Shown in pieces: positions 25,701-30,400 of a stretch of DNA of 64,000 nucleotides. The DNA comes from Conchocele bisecta (Eukaryota; Mollusca; Bivalvia; Lucinida; Thyasiridae), in assembly GCA_029237695.1 (NCBI GenBank), contig CM055275.1:89020433-89084432 (forward strand), given 5' to 3'. The notes under the pieces were generated by a model. That model was not told the DNA's origin. It worked only from the letters and a program-made list of their open reading frames with translations, and ran no database searches. Position numbers and translations under genes: made by a program. Every line of letters begins with the position of its first letter. Position 1 is the first letter of the stretch.

Positions 25701-26454
25701 AAGTATACTCATCGTTATGAACTGTACTCCCCGTTATTAACTATACTGACATGTATGAACTATTTTCACCGTTATGGAATAAAGCTCACCGTTATGAAAG
25801 TTGTATGCTCATCGCTAAAGACGTTTATATCATGGCCAAAGATAGAAATATCCAGCCGAAGCAAAAGACAAAAGCCTTGCCGCGGTCTGCCGTATTTATG
25901 AACTAGGCTCACCGTTATGAACTATGACTCCGCGGAATGAACTATAGCTCACCGTTGTAGGCGTTAGATCATGTCCAAAGACAGAAAACATCCAGCCGAA
26001 GCCAAAGCCAAAAGCTTTGCCGCGGTCTGGCGTATTTATGAACCATGCTCACCGTTATGAACTATAACTCCCCGATATGAACTACCGGCATGAACTCTAC
26101 TCACCGTTATAGACGTTATATCATGTCCAAAGATAGAAACATTCAGCCGAAGCCAAAAGCCTTGCCCAGATCTGCAGTATTCATGAACTATAACTCACCG
26201 TTATGAACTACAACTCACCGTTATGAACTACACTCACCGTTATGAACTATAACTCACCGTCATAGACGTTAGATCATGTCCAAAGATAGAGAACGTCCAG
26301 CCAAACCCAAACTCCTTGCCGGGATCTGCCGTCATCGTCATGTCGTTATAGTCAGCAATGGAGCGGCCGCCTCCCACCGTCGTCGTCGCCGTGAACCCTA
26401 GACTAGCCGGCGACCCCGCGCTAGACTGGTAGTTGTACGGGTTCGGCAGAAGGG
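1531..26454 (-). CDS. ZP-domain protein gene, partial (3' end beyond left edge)
   Basis: Span of the recognised coding exons, transcribed right to left: 26454-26258, 24027-23954, 21646-21562, 19013-18855, 17515-17411, 16919-16793, 9428-9178, 7770-7604, 5676-5602, 3646-3538, 1774-1531. Each has AG before and GT after it. Reading phases are compatible at every junction except 7604 to 5676, where at least one exon seems missing. The last five exons read as a zona pellucida domain: ZP-N with four cysteines, then ZP-C. ZP proteins are extracellular or membrane-tethered and polymerise through this domain. The upstream half holds two similar Tyr-Asp-Ala / His-Tyr containing blocks of no family I recognise. 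The start codon, signal peptide and C-terminal anchor are not in the recognised exons. ZP identity is from family knowledge; the exon chain is read from sequence. Confidence 0.75.
1782..2030. repeat. degenerate (ATTG)n / GATTGATT repeat
   Basis: Irregular ATTGATTG and TTTATTTATTG runs directly upstream (in transcription) of the last ZP exon's acceptor; complement supplies part of its pyrimidine-poor tract. Confidence 0.8.
2031..2748. other. no gene seen; AT-rich intron
   Basis: An open frame at 2153-2461 lacks any recognisable protein signature and starts with TTG. Treated as intron. Confidence 0.5.
2749..2890. repeat. pogo-like element copy
   Basis: ACAGTGAAACCTTTATAAATC at the left, inner GGCTTAGAGAGGTTTCACTG, then a tail shared with 13.1 and 58.95 kb copies (ATTCTGAGC...GCGATCA). 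Confidence 0.7.
3000..3230. mobile_element. MITE-A copy
   Basis: GGCCGTTTCACTAAACTTCG at the left; core has a short AT insertion (CTGCATATATAGCATATG); right arm ends ATCGAAACATGCCCC, mutated. Confidence 0.85.
3297..3520. repeat. 26-bp minisatellite
   Basis: About 8 units around GCGAACAGTCATTGGCACGA, open in two plus-strand frames only because it is repetitive. It lies within 20 bases of the ZP 3.6 kb exon donor. Confidence 0.85.
3538..3646 (-). CDS. ZP gene exon: central ZP-C strand
   Basis: Acceptor TATTCCCCAG, donor GCCGG|GTAGGT. It reads HADPYGTYVKDCWIANN then NFKVKVIEAG. The pair DCW followed by IEAG plus the next exon's Cys gives the ZP-C signature (a cysteine-tryptophan, then an Ile-x-x-Gly-Cys). 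It enters in phase 1 and leaves in phase 2, matching both neighbours. It is 109 bases long and too short for ordinary ORF callers; a 26-bp minisatellite lies within 20 bases of its donor. Confidence 0.7.
3661..3988. mobile_element. MITE-H copy
   Basis: Contains GGTATCAAGTTTACCAGGC, the inverse TTGACAAACTTGATATCA, and a distal arm (GTAACGTTTTATGCTCATAA, GTTGTAACCCGGATGTTTG) that reappears inverted at 61.55-61.76 kb. Confidence 0.75.
3988..4105. repeat. MITE-P fragment
   Basis: One arm only: CCGCATGTACTTTAATT, TTAATGAAATTACGCAGATG, TGTCTCATATA, as in the right half of the full copy at 19.05-19.3 kb. Confidence 0.75.
4126..4408. mobile_element. MITE-G copy
   Basis: GAATAGTAGGTTAGTGCCGTG, hairpin around GGCACGGAAACGGGATG, then complement, and tail GTTGACGGGATAAAT. 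Confidence 0.85.
4470..4640. repeat. MITE-Y half copy
   Basis: Matches the right half of the 40.56-41.07 kb element (TTATTGATGAAAAAGTA, GTCGGCAGCAAAACGTGGAA). Confidence 0.7.
4726..5075. repeat. 42-bp minisatellite
   Basis: About 8 units of CTGAAAGTACTGAACATATA plus TAACGAGCATAAAATCAAAG. Open frames across it on both strands are repeat artefacts. CTGAAAGTACTGAA also occurs singly at 8.72 and 16.95 kb. Confidence 0.9.
5076..5470. other. GC-rich block with a diverged ~75-bp duplication
   Basis: Segments at 5221-5290 and 5366-5440 align (shared GGTACGCT, CGACTG, CTCTGTGGT). GC content is above its surroundings. No frame gives a recognisable protein; it might hide a ZP-gene exon. Confidence 0.4.
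5484..5580. repeat. MITE-K fragment
   Basis: Three TTTAGAGCTAGC-type repeats and the end TTTGGCGTTCCATA shared with 39.66-39.84 kb. Confidence 0.65.
5602..5676 (-). CDS. ZP gene exon: start of ZP-C (boundaries tentative)
   Basis: A pyrimidine-rich acceptor (CTATGCTTTCCCAG) precedes DFEMTSYSDSVSGPTLTLH, which resembles the first ZP-C strand (F-x-M-x-x-Tyr-x-D). The donor is weak: CAGG|GTGGTC gives the phase-1 exit that the 3.6 kb exon needs. A longer reading through GGPLYTVIVW is also open and looks ZP-like, so the true donor may be further on. It enters in phase 1, which does not fit the phase-2 exit of the 7.6 kb exon. A MITE-J copy ends 33 bases upstream of the acceptor. Confidence 0.5.
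5710..6484. mobile_element. MITE-J copy with ~280-bp insertion
   Basis: Ends AAAGGTACACGCCCACTCAG and GTACCTTTAA, flanked by TTAA-like sequence. Between about 6005 and 6285 unrelated sequence (GGGATGAGTCGTGAGAAGC...) replaces part of the interior. Confidence 0.8.
6611..7090. mobile_element. MITE-B copy interrupted by MITE-C
   Basis: Left arm CTATTTCACCAACATTGCAA to 6681, right part resumes at 6888 (ACTGAATTCATACATTATCAC) and ends CAATTTTGATGAAAAT. Confidence 0.85.
6682..6888. mobile_element. MITE-C copy nested in MITE-B
   Basis: Starts TTAACCCTTCC, includes GCCGTCTGCTGTT and the hairpin GAATCGTCTCCACTGGAGACG, ends near GGGATAAGGA. Confidence 0.8.
7166..7563. mobile_element. MITE-O copy
   Basis: CTCCAGATAAGCTGGGTATT at the left and TTCCTTATCTAGAGC at the right; interior AATTGAAATCAGAAGTAG matches the complement of the 47.16-47.53 kb copy. 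Confidence 0.8.
7604..7770 (-). CDS. ZP gene exon: end of ZP-N and linker
   Basis: Acceptor TTTGTTTCAG, donor TTCGG|GTAAGT. It reads DTATGTISYMYKVFYNYN and later YIIHGVCRYTDLPI. The glycine-threonine strand after the third cysteine, followed by the fourth ZP-N cysteine in VCRY, is typical of ZP-N. It enters in phase 0 (agreeing with the 9.2 kb exon) and leaves in phase 2. Confidence 0.75.
7826..8170. repeat. MITE-U with minisatellite core
   Basis: Inverted ends GGAAGCCCATTAGGGCCAC / GTGGCCCTAATGGACGTCC enclose ~11 units of AAGAAAAGATCTTGAAAATTC-like 21-mers. The open frame across it is repeat-derived. Confidence 0.85.
8444..8587. repeat. long hairpin
   Basis: CCATGGGCTGTTGCGTTTAC ... GAGGAGTCCTC ... 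GTAAACGCAACAGCCCATGG; arms of ~70 bases. Confidence 0.85.
8846..9145. repeat. repeat shared with 56.39-56.76 kb
   Basis: Contains an inverted pair (ATTCTGTAGATGAAT region and CTACAGAATGTACAGACTAA) and GGGCGCCGCCATTATTC with CACGTGATCC, all recurring at 56.4-56.76 kb. It ends about 30 bases from the ZP-N exon donor. Confidence 0.65.
9178..9428 (-). CDS. ZP gene exon: ZP-N subdomain
   Basis: Acceptor CTCCATATACAG, donor CAACTG|GTAGGT. It reads ETAYCHVDHDDVSRVMIIMK, then DPVLGDAECHG, then a hydrophobic strand and SSKCGMQL. This provides three of the four ZP-N cysteines in the usual order (YC, AEC, KCG), the fourth lying in the next exon. Length 251 bases; enters with two bases completing a Glu codon begun in the 16.8 kb exon. 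The intron before it is about 7.4 kb and holds MITE, LINE and hairpin insertions. Confidence 0.8.
9560..9955. mobile_element. hairpin element interrupted by MITE-W
   Basis: Outer arms CAGGCCCGTACGCGGAGGG (9565) and TGCGTACGGGCCTGC (9943) are complementary; MITE-W lies between. Confidence 0.55.
9609..9856. mobile_element. MITE-W copy (TTAA-flanked)
   Basis: TTAACACGTTCAACACC to GGGGTTAAATGGTTAA; core GAGCCGGCTCGTGACGAGCC. TTAA borders and CCC/GGG tips suggest a piggyBac-type origin (inference). Confidence 0.8.
10084..10262. repeat. 21-bp minisatellite (repeat V)
   Basis: Units of GAATTAACAATTCGTTCCC after GGAGCCCCGCAGGGGAC; the same head and units recur at 33.67-33.83 kb. Confidence 0.8.
10459..10617. 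mobile_element. MITE-F copy
   Basis: AAATCGCCACTT, A- and T-rich core, ATCGCCAATTG, end GATCGCCAGCGGAATCCCTG. Second copy at 61.06-61.27 kb. Confidence 0.75.
10765..10860. repeat. MITE-L fragment
   Basis: GGCTGAGCCTGAGCTATAAC inner part of repeat L. Confidence 0.6.
10893..11129. mobile_element. MITE-A copy, left tip lost
   Basis: Starts at AAAATGTTCGTAAGCGC; core degenerate (TATTGCTCTATGATC); right arm intact to GAAACGGCCCCTG. Confidence 0.8.
11130..11718. other. no feature seen; intron
   Basis: Mixed-composition intron. An open frame at 11354-11668 carries no recognisable motif. Confidence 0.5.
11719..11962. mobile_element. MITE-D copy
   Basis: TTGTGGCTGTGGCTGCAGAA ... TTTCTCCAGTCACAGCTACAA, flanked by ATTAAT on both sides. 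The LINE fragment begins ten bases on. Confidence 0.8.
11972..12523 (-). mobile_element. LINE 3' fragment, second copy
   Basis: It carries the same C-terminal reading frame (12093-12380) as the 30.4-30.7 kb end of the larger LINE: 4 of 95 residues differ by direct count. It begins with the (AATAC)n tail complement and matches rightward to the sequence equivalent of about 30295. It is a strongly 5'-truncated insertion in the ZP gene intron, on the same strand as the gene. Confidence 0.85.
12608..12885. repeat. inverted-repeat element with poly-C runs
   Basis: TGTATAGGAGTCAAACTGAT and its near complement at 12852-12885; interior has C9-C10 homopolymers and CCTCGTAAAACGTACC repeats. Confidence 0.7.
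13039..13256. mobile_element. pogo-like MITE, near complete
   Basis: CAGTGAAACCTCTCTAAACC ... hairpin ... GTTTAGAGAGGTTCCACTG with TA flanks, the expected target for pogo/Tigger elements. Confidence 0.8.
13257..13857. other. intron with (AT)n, no gene
   Basis: A short AT run near 13540-13556. Open frames here give no recognised protein. Confidence 0.5.
13858..13982. repeat. long hairpin
   Basis: CGTGGTTTTATCAACCCGAT ... CGAGGACGCAGTCCTCG ... ATCGGGTCGATAAAACCACG. Confidence 0.85.
14479..14725. mobile_element. MITE-W copy (TTAA-flanked)
   Basis: TTAACCTTTCACCCC to GGGTTCAAATGGTTAA, core GACGGCTCGTTACGAGCC, in the opposite orientation to 9.6 kb. Confidence 0.85.
14735..14830. repeat. MITE-S fragment
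   Basis: Half element: TTTCTTATGAAATTAGTCAA, ATATTAAACCATCA. Confidence 0.55.
14995..15715. mobile_element. MITE-H copy split by MITE-J
   Basis: Left part to 15086 (GACCTGCTATGAATATCCGG) and right part from 15593 (ATGACGTCAGTGTAATGGCG) join to match the unbroken 61.56-61.7 kb copy. Confidence 0.75.
15086..15592. mobile_element. MITE-J copy nested in MITE-H
   Basis: TTAAAGGTGCATGCCCACTC ... GGGCATGTACCTTTAA; the TTAA borders fall on a TTAC/TTAA site of the host element. Confidence 0.85.
15716..15838. mobile_element. MITE-G hairpin copy
   Basis: CTCAGGAAACGGGATGGGCG core with CACGGCACTAACCTACTATTC end. Confidence 0.8.
15952..16204. mobile_element. MITE-G copy
   Basis: GTAGGTTAGTGCCGTGAATG to CGGCACATACGCATTGGGAT; includes the CCCGTCAACACC tail. 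Confidence 0.85.
16222..16520. mobile_element. MITE-B copy
   Basis: GCCTATTTCACTAACATTGC ... core TTTTGGCTGTGATAGTG ... AGATAAGTATACTTTGTAA. Confidence 0.85.
16551..16790. mobile_element. MITE-P copy abutting a ZP exon
   Basis: ATATGAGACAAGCCATGTGA, CATCCGCGTAATTTCATTAA ... AGGTACAAAATCACACGGG; it ends at the donor of the 16.8 kb exon. Confidence 0.75.
16793..16919 (-). CDS. ZP gene exon: pre-ZP domain, second copy, end
   Basis: Acceptor TTCAATTACAG, donor GCAG|GTATGA. It reads GVINGQGANNDATICG, then NRYCANPGHYIFKVTA. It enters in phase 0 and leaves in phase 1. The closing PGHYIFKVTAE pattern resembles AGHHYYMYIQVAE of the 21.6 kb exon, suggesting an internal domain duplication. Two cysteines could form a disulfide. 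Domain family not recognised. Confidence 0.65.
17127..17213. repeat. imperfect hairpin
   Basis: AAAATGATAGGTCAGAAAA and CCGGCCTATCATTTTCTGA arms. Confidence 0.6.
17411..17515 (-). CDS. ZP gene exon: pre-ZP domain, second copy
   Basis: Acceptor CTCTTTAAAG, donor ATT|GTAAGT. It reads DIFQMALADGGDGNDDFV then LFLYDAPQITTHPSTLI. It is phase 0 at both ends. The LYDAP segment parallels FYDAG of the 24.0 kb exon. Not assigned to a known domain. Confidence 0.6.
17562..17788. repeat. repeat R copy
   Basis: Shares ATTATATACCGCTCCATGGA and GATAGCGGAAGTAGTCGTAT with the fuller copy at 31.5-31.8 kb. Confidence 0.8.
17789..18363. other. intron, possible old pogo-like remnant
   Basis: GGAGTCCGGATTACTAAGGTTGCACTGTA at 18162-18190 in parts resembles a decayed pogo end. 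Otherwise nothing recognised. Confidence 0.4.
18364..18822. mobile_element. MITE-A fragment followed by partial and full MITE-B
   Basis: 18364-18432 is half of MITE-A (TTCAATTGATGGATTTACAT). 18433-18580 is a right arm of B and 18581-18822 most of another B (TTTTGGCTGTGATATTG core), ending GAAATCGGCTACTGG close to the ZP exon. Confidence 0.75.
18855..19013 (-). CDS. ZP gene exon: inter-domain region
   Basis: Acceptor TTCACACGTCAG. It reads AESEAPGSNPGPNVHLRD, then IVTTIVNNYGG and SGWSCENLLLVTWRL. It is phase 0 on entry. Two in-phase donors are possible: GGC|GTGAGT after NNYGG, or CAC|GTTAGT 72 bases later; I chose the longer because GC-rich coding-like sequence continues to that point. A MITE-B copy ends about 30 bases past the donor. 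Confidence 0.55.
19045..19315. mobile_element. MITE-P, full copy
   Basis: TATGAGACGCGCCATGCGAT ... GGAATTATATTCC centre ... CGCATGGCGCGTCTCATACG; ~265-bp palindrome. Confidence 0.85.
19477..19580. repeat. MITE-L fragment
   Basis: ACGCCTGCATTAACTATCCC and GCCTGAGCCCGAGC. Confidence 0.65.
19630..20050. mobile_element. MITE-Y related palindrome
   Basis: TACTGTCTGTTTCAC...ACATGGGG...CCCATGTTAAATTCCCA...GTGAAACAGACAGTA; arms ~200 bases. Confidence 0.75.
20094..20322. mobile_element. MITE-A copy
   Basis: Core GAGCATAGGCTGCATATGCA exact; CAG on both flanks suggests a 3-bp duplication. Confidence 0.9.
20378..20910. mobile_element. MITE-J copy
   Basis: TGTCCACTCAGTAGG ... GCCTACTGAGTGGGCATGC; ~530 bases, near full length. 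Confidence 0.85.
20906..21152. mobile_element. MITE-W copy (TTAA-flanked)
   Basis: TTAACACTTTGAACCC ... GGGTTGAAAGGGTTAA; its left TTAA coincides with the end of MITE-J. Confidence 0.85.
21153..21535. mobile_element. repeat X, inverted-repeat element
   Basis: CGACTTAGCTGTCGCGTTAT and ACATAACTATCGCGTTATCG ends; GTAACCGGCGCAGTTTGCGCC inside. A fragment recurs at 37.07-37.19 kb. Confidence 0.65.
21562..21646 (-). CDS. ZP gene exon: pre-ZP domain, first copy, end
   Basis: Acceptor CTGTTTTACAG, donor GTG|GTAAGT, length 85. It enters with one base completing the codon begun by the 24.0 kb exon and reads YSASDVYLAPYWVTT then AIAGHHYYMYIQV, leaving in phase 0. The Gly-His-His-Tyr-Tyr strand recalls beta-sandwich carbohydrate-binding folds such as PA14, but I cannot assign it. 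Confidence 0.65.
21647..22140. other. intron, nothing recognised
   Basis: AT-rich with a short TGACGTCA-containing stretch near 21.98 kb. No gene or repeat family match seen. Confidence 0.5.
22141..22238. repeat. hairpin
   Basis: AATACACTCGTGTCCGTCGG and CCGACGCACACTCGTGTATT arms around CGCTACGATCACTCG. Confidence 0.75.
22295..22520. mobile_element. MITE-P copy
   Basis: CGCCATGTGATTTTGTACCT, CATCTGCGTAATTCCATG ... GTACAAAATCGCATGTCG. Confidence 0.8.
22536..22818. mobile_element. MITE-B copy, reversed
   Basis: GTAGCTGAGTTCATACAAATT ... GTGAAATAGGCTACAG; CAG flanks both sides. Confidence 0.85.
23002..23513. mobile_element. MITE-J copy, TTAA-flanked
   Basis: TTAAAGGTACATACCCACTC ... GAGTGGGCATGTACCTTTAA. 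Confidence 0.9.
23624..23868. mobile_element. MITE-A copy
   Basis: CAGGGGCCGTTTCACTAAAC ... TTTAGTGAAACAACCTCCTG with the exact CTGCATATGCAG core. It ends 86 bases before the 24.0 kb ZP exon's donor side. Confidence 0.9.
23954..24027 (-). CDS. ZP gene exon: pre-ZP domain, first copy
   Basis: Acceptor TACACATACAG, donor CCAT|GTAAGT, length 74. It reads FYDAGFCDDAGDGTVTRD then PPAGAA, entering in phase 0 and leaving in phase 2. The acidic Asp-Asp-Ala-Gly-Asp-Gly run could bind calcium (inference). It lies at the far end of the minisatellite-bearing intron, about 170 bases past the array. Confidence 0.65.
24198..25795. repeat. 19-bp minisatellite built on a splice-donor sequence
   Basis: Roughly 80 imperfect tandem units of about 19 bases (GAACTGTACTCACCGTTAT on the plus strand), broken by variant units carrying CACAGTGAGGAACTATAC. 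On the transcribed strand each unit contains ATAACGGTGAGTA, almost the same as the true donor of the adjacent ZP exon (ATGACG|GTGAGT). It lies entirely in the intron downstream of that exon. It is not a CRISPR: there are no distinct spacers and the context is eukaryotic. Confidence 0.9.
25796..26257 (-). pseudogene. three decayed tandem copies of the 26.3 kb exon end
   Basis: Segments near 25796-25900, 25945-26040 and 26095-26195 each repeat the last ~80 bases of the 26258-26454 exon (sharing CAAAGATAGA and ATCATGTCCAAAGA), followed by a donor-like CACCGTTAT. The copy at about 26.1 kb changes the codon for Trp in FGFGW to a stop (TGA). Units of the 19-bp array are interleaved. They look like early duplications from which the array later expanded. 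Confidence 0.8.
26258..26454 (-). CDS. ZP gene exon: pre-ZP domain, first copy, start
   Basis: Acceptor TTAAAACCTGTAG, donor ATGACG|GTGAGT, 197 bases. It reads LLPNPYNYQSSAGSPASLG, later GGGRSIADYNDM and EFGFGWTFSIFGHDL. It enters in phase 1 and leaves in phase 0, matching the 24.0 kb exon. The last ~80 bases and the donor recur as three decayed copies just downstream, and the donor itself seeds a 19-bp minisatellite. Open frame upstream of the acceptor runs into MITE-B and is not exon. Earlier exons of this gene are not located with confidence. Confidence 0.65.
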
Positions 26455-26584
26455 CTACAGGTTTTAATACACCAAATGAGGACGTATTTAGTGCCGACGG
26501 GGTATGCAAAAAGTAGTTCGGTAAAATAGTCCCGATTGCTATTAGGCTACTGACACAGTGAGATTGCAGAACCTGATCAACTTT

Positions 26585-26885
26585 AGCCGATTTCACCAAA
26601 ATCGCAAAGTATACTTTTCTTGCTAAGTACACTTTGAGGGAAAAAATGAATTTAAAGATAAATTTATTATTTTTTATTATACTGAATTTATTACATTATC
26701 ACAGCCATTTTGGCTGTGATAATGTAATAAATTCAGCATAATAATTATGCATAATTTTAATCTTCAAATATAGGCATTCGTTAGTTCTATATGAAATAAT
26801 GCATTTCGGGAAAAATAATGATTACTCCCTCAAAGTTTACTTAGCTAGAAAAGGATGCTTAGCAATGTTGGTGAAATCGGCTACT
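26585..26885. mobile_element. MITE-B copy
   Basis: TAGCCGATTTCACCAAAATC ... GTGAAATCGGCTACTG. Confidence 0.9.
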
Positions 26886-27164
26886 GGTGTACAAAGCTGC
26901 TTGAGAAAATGTTAAGGCATTTCCATGCAGATTGATAGTGTATTTGAACATTCATCGAACATGATGGTCACGTGGTGTAAACGATATTGGACCATGAACA
27001 TTTCATAGAACTATGGTAGTCAGAGGAGATTGGATTTCATTTTCTTAGCAATAAATGAACCTATGCTTTATTTAGATTAGATCCAATGAAGAGTTTTGCT
27101 ATAGTTTATATTTAATGGTATGAACTGGCTCACGAACCTTCCAAACCCCGGCATATCAGACCAG

Positions 27165-27465
27165 AATGTGTGTCAAGTCTCGTTTCTTATGAAATCAGTA
27201 AACGTTTAATAAATATCATATTAAATCATCACTCATGTAAGATTCTCTATATACCAATCAATCGCACAATTTTATTTGGTGAAATTTCCAAAAGCATGCG
27301 TTATATTCAAATGCTTATCAGGAATTGTGATAGACAGGGGAGACAATTTGGCTTGGAATAATAATGGCATTTTTGCTATACACGCACAATGTACCAGTAA
27401 GGAAAAATGTTCAATTTCTCTATTTCTTGTTGTGAAATAGAGAATAGTAGGTTAGTGTCGTGACA
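27165..27465. repeat. MITE-S and MITE-G fragments
   Basis: S half at 27175-27260 (TTTCTTATGAAATCAGTAAA); G end at 27432-27465 (GAATAGTAGGTTAGTGTCGTG), truncated by the LINE's left border. Confidence 0.6.
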
Positions 27466-30400
27466 CAGCGTCGCAATTTGTTCTGTTTCTAAATATTGCT
27501 GGTGTTCATATAGGAAACAGAAGACATTGCAACACTCTGCTTGGTACGGTATATATCCCACCGGAGGGCTTCCCTATACACAGACGGAGATTGGAACATT
27601 GAAATAGAAAATGAACTTTCTCGATTATGCAACATTTACGACGAAGTCTGTCTAGTTGGAGACTTCAACAGTAGAACAAAAATATTATGCGATCATTTAC
27701 AAGACAATGATTATATCACAGAATTCATTGACGATGAGGATATTACAAATTTCATGTGCAGCAGCCAAATGTTAGCAGATGCAAATATTCTCATGGACAG
27801 GGCATCCTGTGATATCGGCAAACCCAATAACTGGGGATATAAGTTAATAGCTTTGTGTAAATCTACAAATCTGTACATTGCCAATGGGCGTATGGGATGT
27901 GATAAGGGCGTTGGAAAAGTGACATGTAATGATACGAGTCTTAATAGATTATGCTCTACTCACCCCATTATTGCTTCTCGACAACCGTGTTCACAGTACA
28001 TGAATTTAATCCTCTACTTTCAGACGTACATTGTGCTATTTCATTTGGTTTCAATATCTCGAGTAATCCAACTTTAGCACACAACGGTAGGCCGGAACAC
28101 ATATTGCGAAATTGGAATCCTAATAAAATCCACGAATTTGTAAATAATATCGATGAACATGTAATCCAGAGTTTACACACGGAACTAGACACAATATTAG
28201 TCAATGAACGCTCTCATAGTACACACGACCAGGCTGCACCAGACAGCACGGGCAGCACGGGCAGCGCTACGGTCGACCAATCATCGTTTGATAATTTTGT
28301 GTCGCGTATAGGTCATTTGTTTACACAGACCGCATACAGAACGTTTGGCCAGGCGCGTCTCGGCCCGGTGCGTCGTAAAAATAACATAAACAGACTGTGG
28401 ATTGGAAATGAGTGTAGTATAAATAGGAGATGTTTTATGCAGGCTAAAAATGCATATCATTTTCATAAAACGGCACACAATAAAACGATTTTACATCGTG
28501 CGAGTAAAATATATAAGAAAACAATTACTACGCATGCGAACAACTATAAACATAAATACTGTGCACGAATACGACAAATGCAAAAGTCAAGACCTAAAGA
28601 CTTTTGGAAGCTTTTAAACGGCGTCCAAAACACCGAACATATCACTTGCATTCATGTTAATCAATTTTATAACTACTTTAAAGACATGAATGCCATTGAT
28701 CATATTAATGAACAACATATTATTGATGCTGCAGCAGATATAAATTTACCGAATAATGAAGACATTAACACGCCTATATCAGCAAATGAGATACTCTCAG
28801 CGATTTCCAAACTGTCAAACAACAAGGCTTGTTCTCGCGATTCTATACTTAACGAATATATTTCAAACACTAAACACATAATGTTAAGTCTCTACGTGAA
28901 ACTGTTTAATCATGTTTTTGAAAGTGGAATTGTACCAAATGATTGGCTCGAAGGTCATATAATACCAATTTATAATGAATAAGGGCTCAAGGCATGATCC
29001 TGACAATTATAGGGCAATAACAATAGTTAGCTGTCTTGGTAAAGTATTCACTTCTATAATTCCAAATAGGTTGACAACATATGCTGAACAGAATGGGCTT
29101 ATAACTGAGGCACAGGCTGGTTTTTCGGAAAGGATATAGTACGGCTGATAACATTTTTACTTTACATGCAATTATAGAAATACTATTTAGTAAAAGGCAA
29201 CCTCTTTTCTGCGCATTTATTGATTTTAGGAAAGCTTTTGATACTGTATGGAGAAATGGCCTCTGGTATAAGCTGTTGCTGTCCCGCATAAACGGGAAAT
29301 GTTTAAACATAATTAAAAACATGTATAAATGTATTAAATCTTGTGTTAAAGTAGGAAATTACTTTTCAGAATACTTTCCCATGCATGGTGGGTGTCAGGC
29401 AGGGTGAAAATATGCCACCATTTTTGTTTGCCATGTTTTTGAACGACCTTGAAGATTTTCTCAATGTATGCGGTATTGTAGATTTACAATCGGTCACATC
29501 TGACATGTTTCAACATCTAGATATATATGTTAAACTATTCTTGTTATTATACGCTGACGACACTATTCTCATGTCTGAGACATGAAACTGCCTACAAGAT
29601 GCTCTAAATTATTTTCATCAATACTGTATTCAGTGGAAATTGGAAGTAAACGCATCAAAAACCAAAATTATGATTTTCAAAAAACGTAAATCATCAAAAA
29701 AGATAGCCTTTACATATAACGATAACACAATTGAAATTGTAGACCACTTTACATATTTGGGAAATGTTTGTTCACAAAACGGAACTTTTCATAAGACTAA
29801 GAAACATTTGATTGACCAAGCATCCAAAGCTCTTTTCGGCCTATTTAGAAAGATTAACAACTTGTCAACTCCAGTAGACTGTCAGCTTAAGTTATTTGAT
29901 CAATGTATCACTCCAATTCTCTGCTATGCCTGTGAAATCTGGGGATTTGAAAACATTTCGGCTATAGAAAACAATTCATTTGAAATTTTGTAAAACTGTT
30001 TTGGGGGTAAAGAAATCCACACCAAATTTTCATGGTTTATGGAGAACTCGGCAAATTTCGCTTATTATTGACATTAAATGTATATTATTTCGTTTTGGGC
30101 AAAATTAGTTTCAGGGAAGCAGAGTAAATTATTGTTTCTTATGTATAAGTTATTATATACACAACATGAAGCAAATGTGACTCATTTCCGATGGATTCAG
30201 AATGTTAAATCTATTTTAACTGAAATTGGAGTTCCTGACGTATGGCTTAGCCAGAACGATGTTAATGCTATCTGGCTGAGCCACTACGCCAGGACTTAGC
30301 TTCAGAACCAGTTTATTCAGTCATGGCTCACCAGCATCGATTCATCTTCACGTGGAATTACGTATAGAATCTTTAAAACAGAGTTTGGATTAGAAACATA

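Noticed and set aside
24198..25795. CRISPR-like array
   Set aside because: Units are directly adjacent 19-mers without unique spacers, in a eukaryotic intron.
26455..26632. N-terminal extension of the 26.3 kb exon frame
   Set aside because: It runs into MITE-B and passes a good acceptor; no initiation context.
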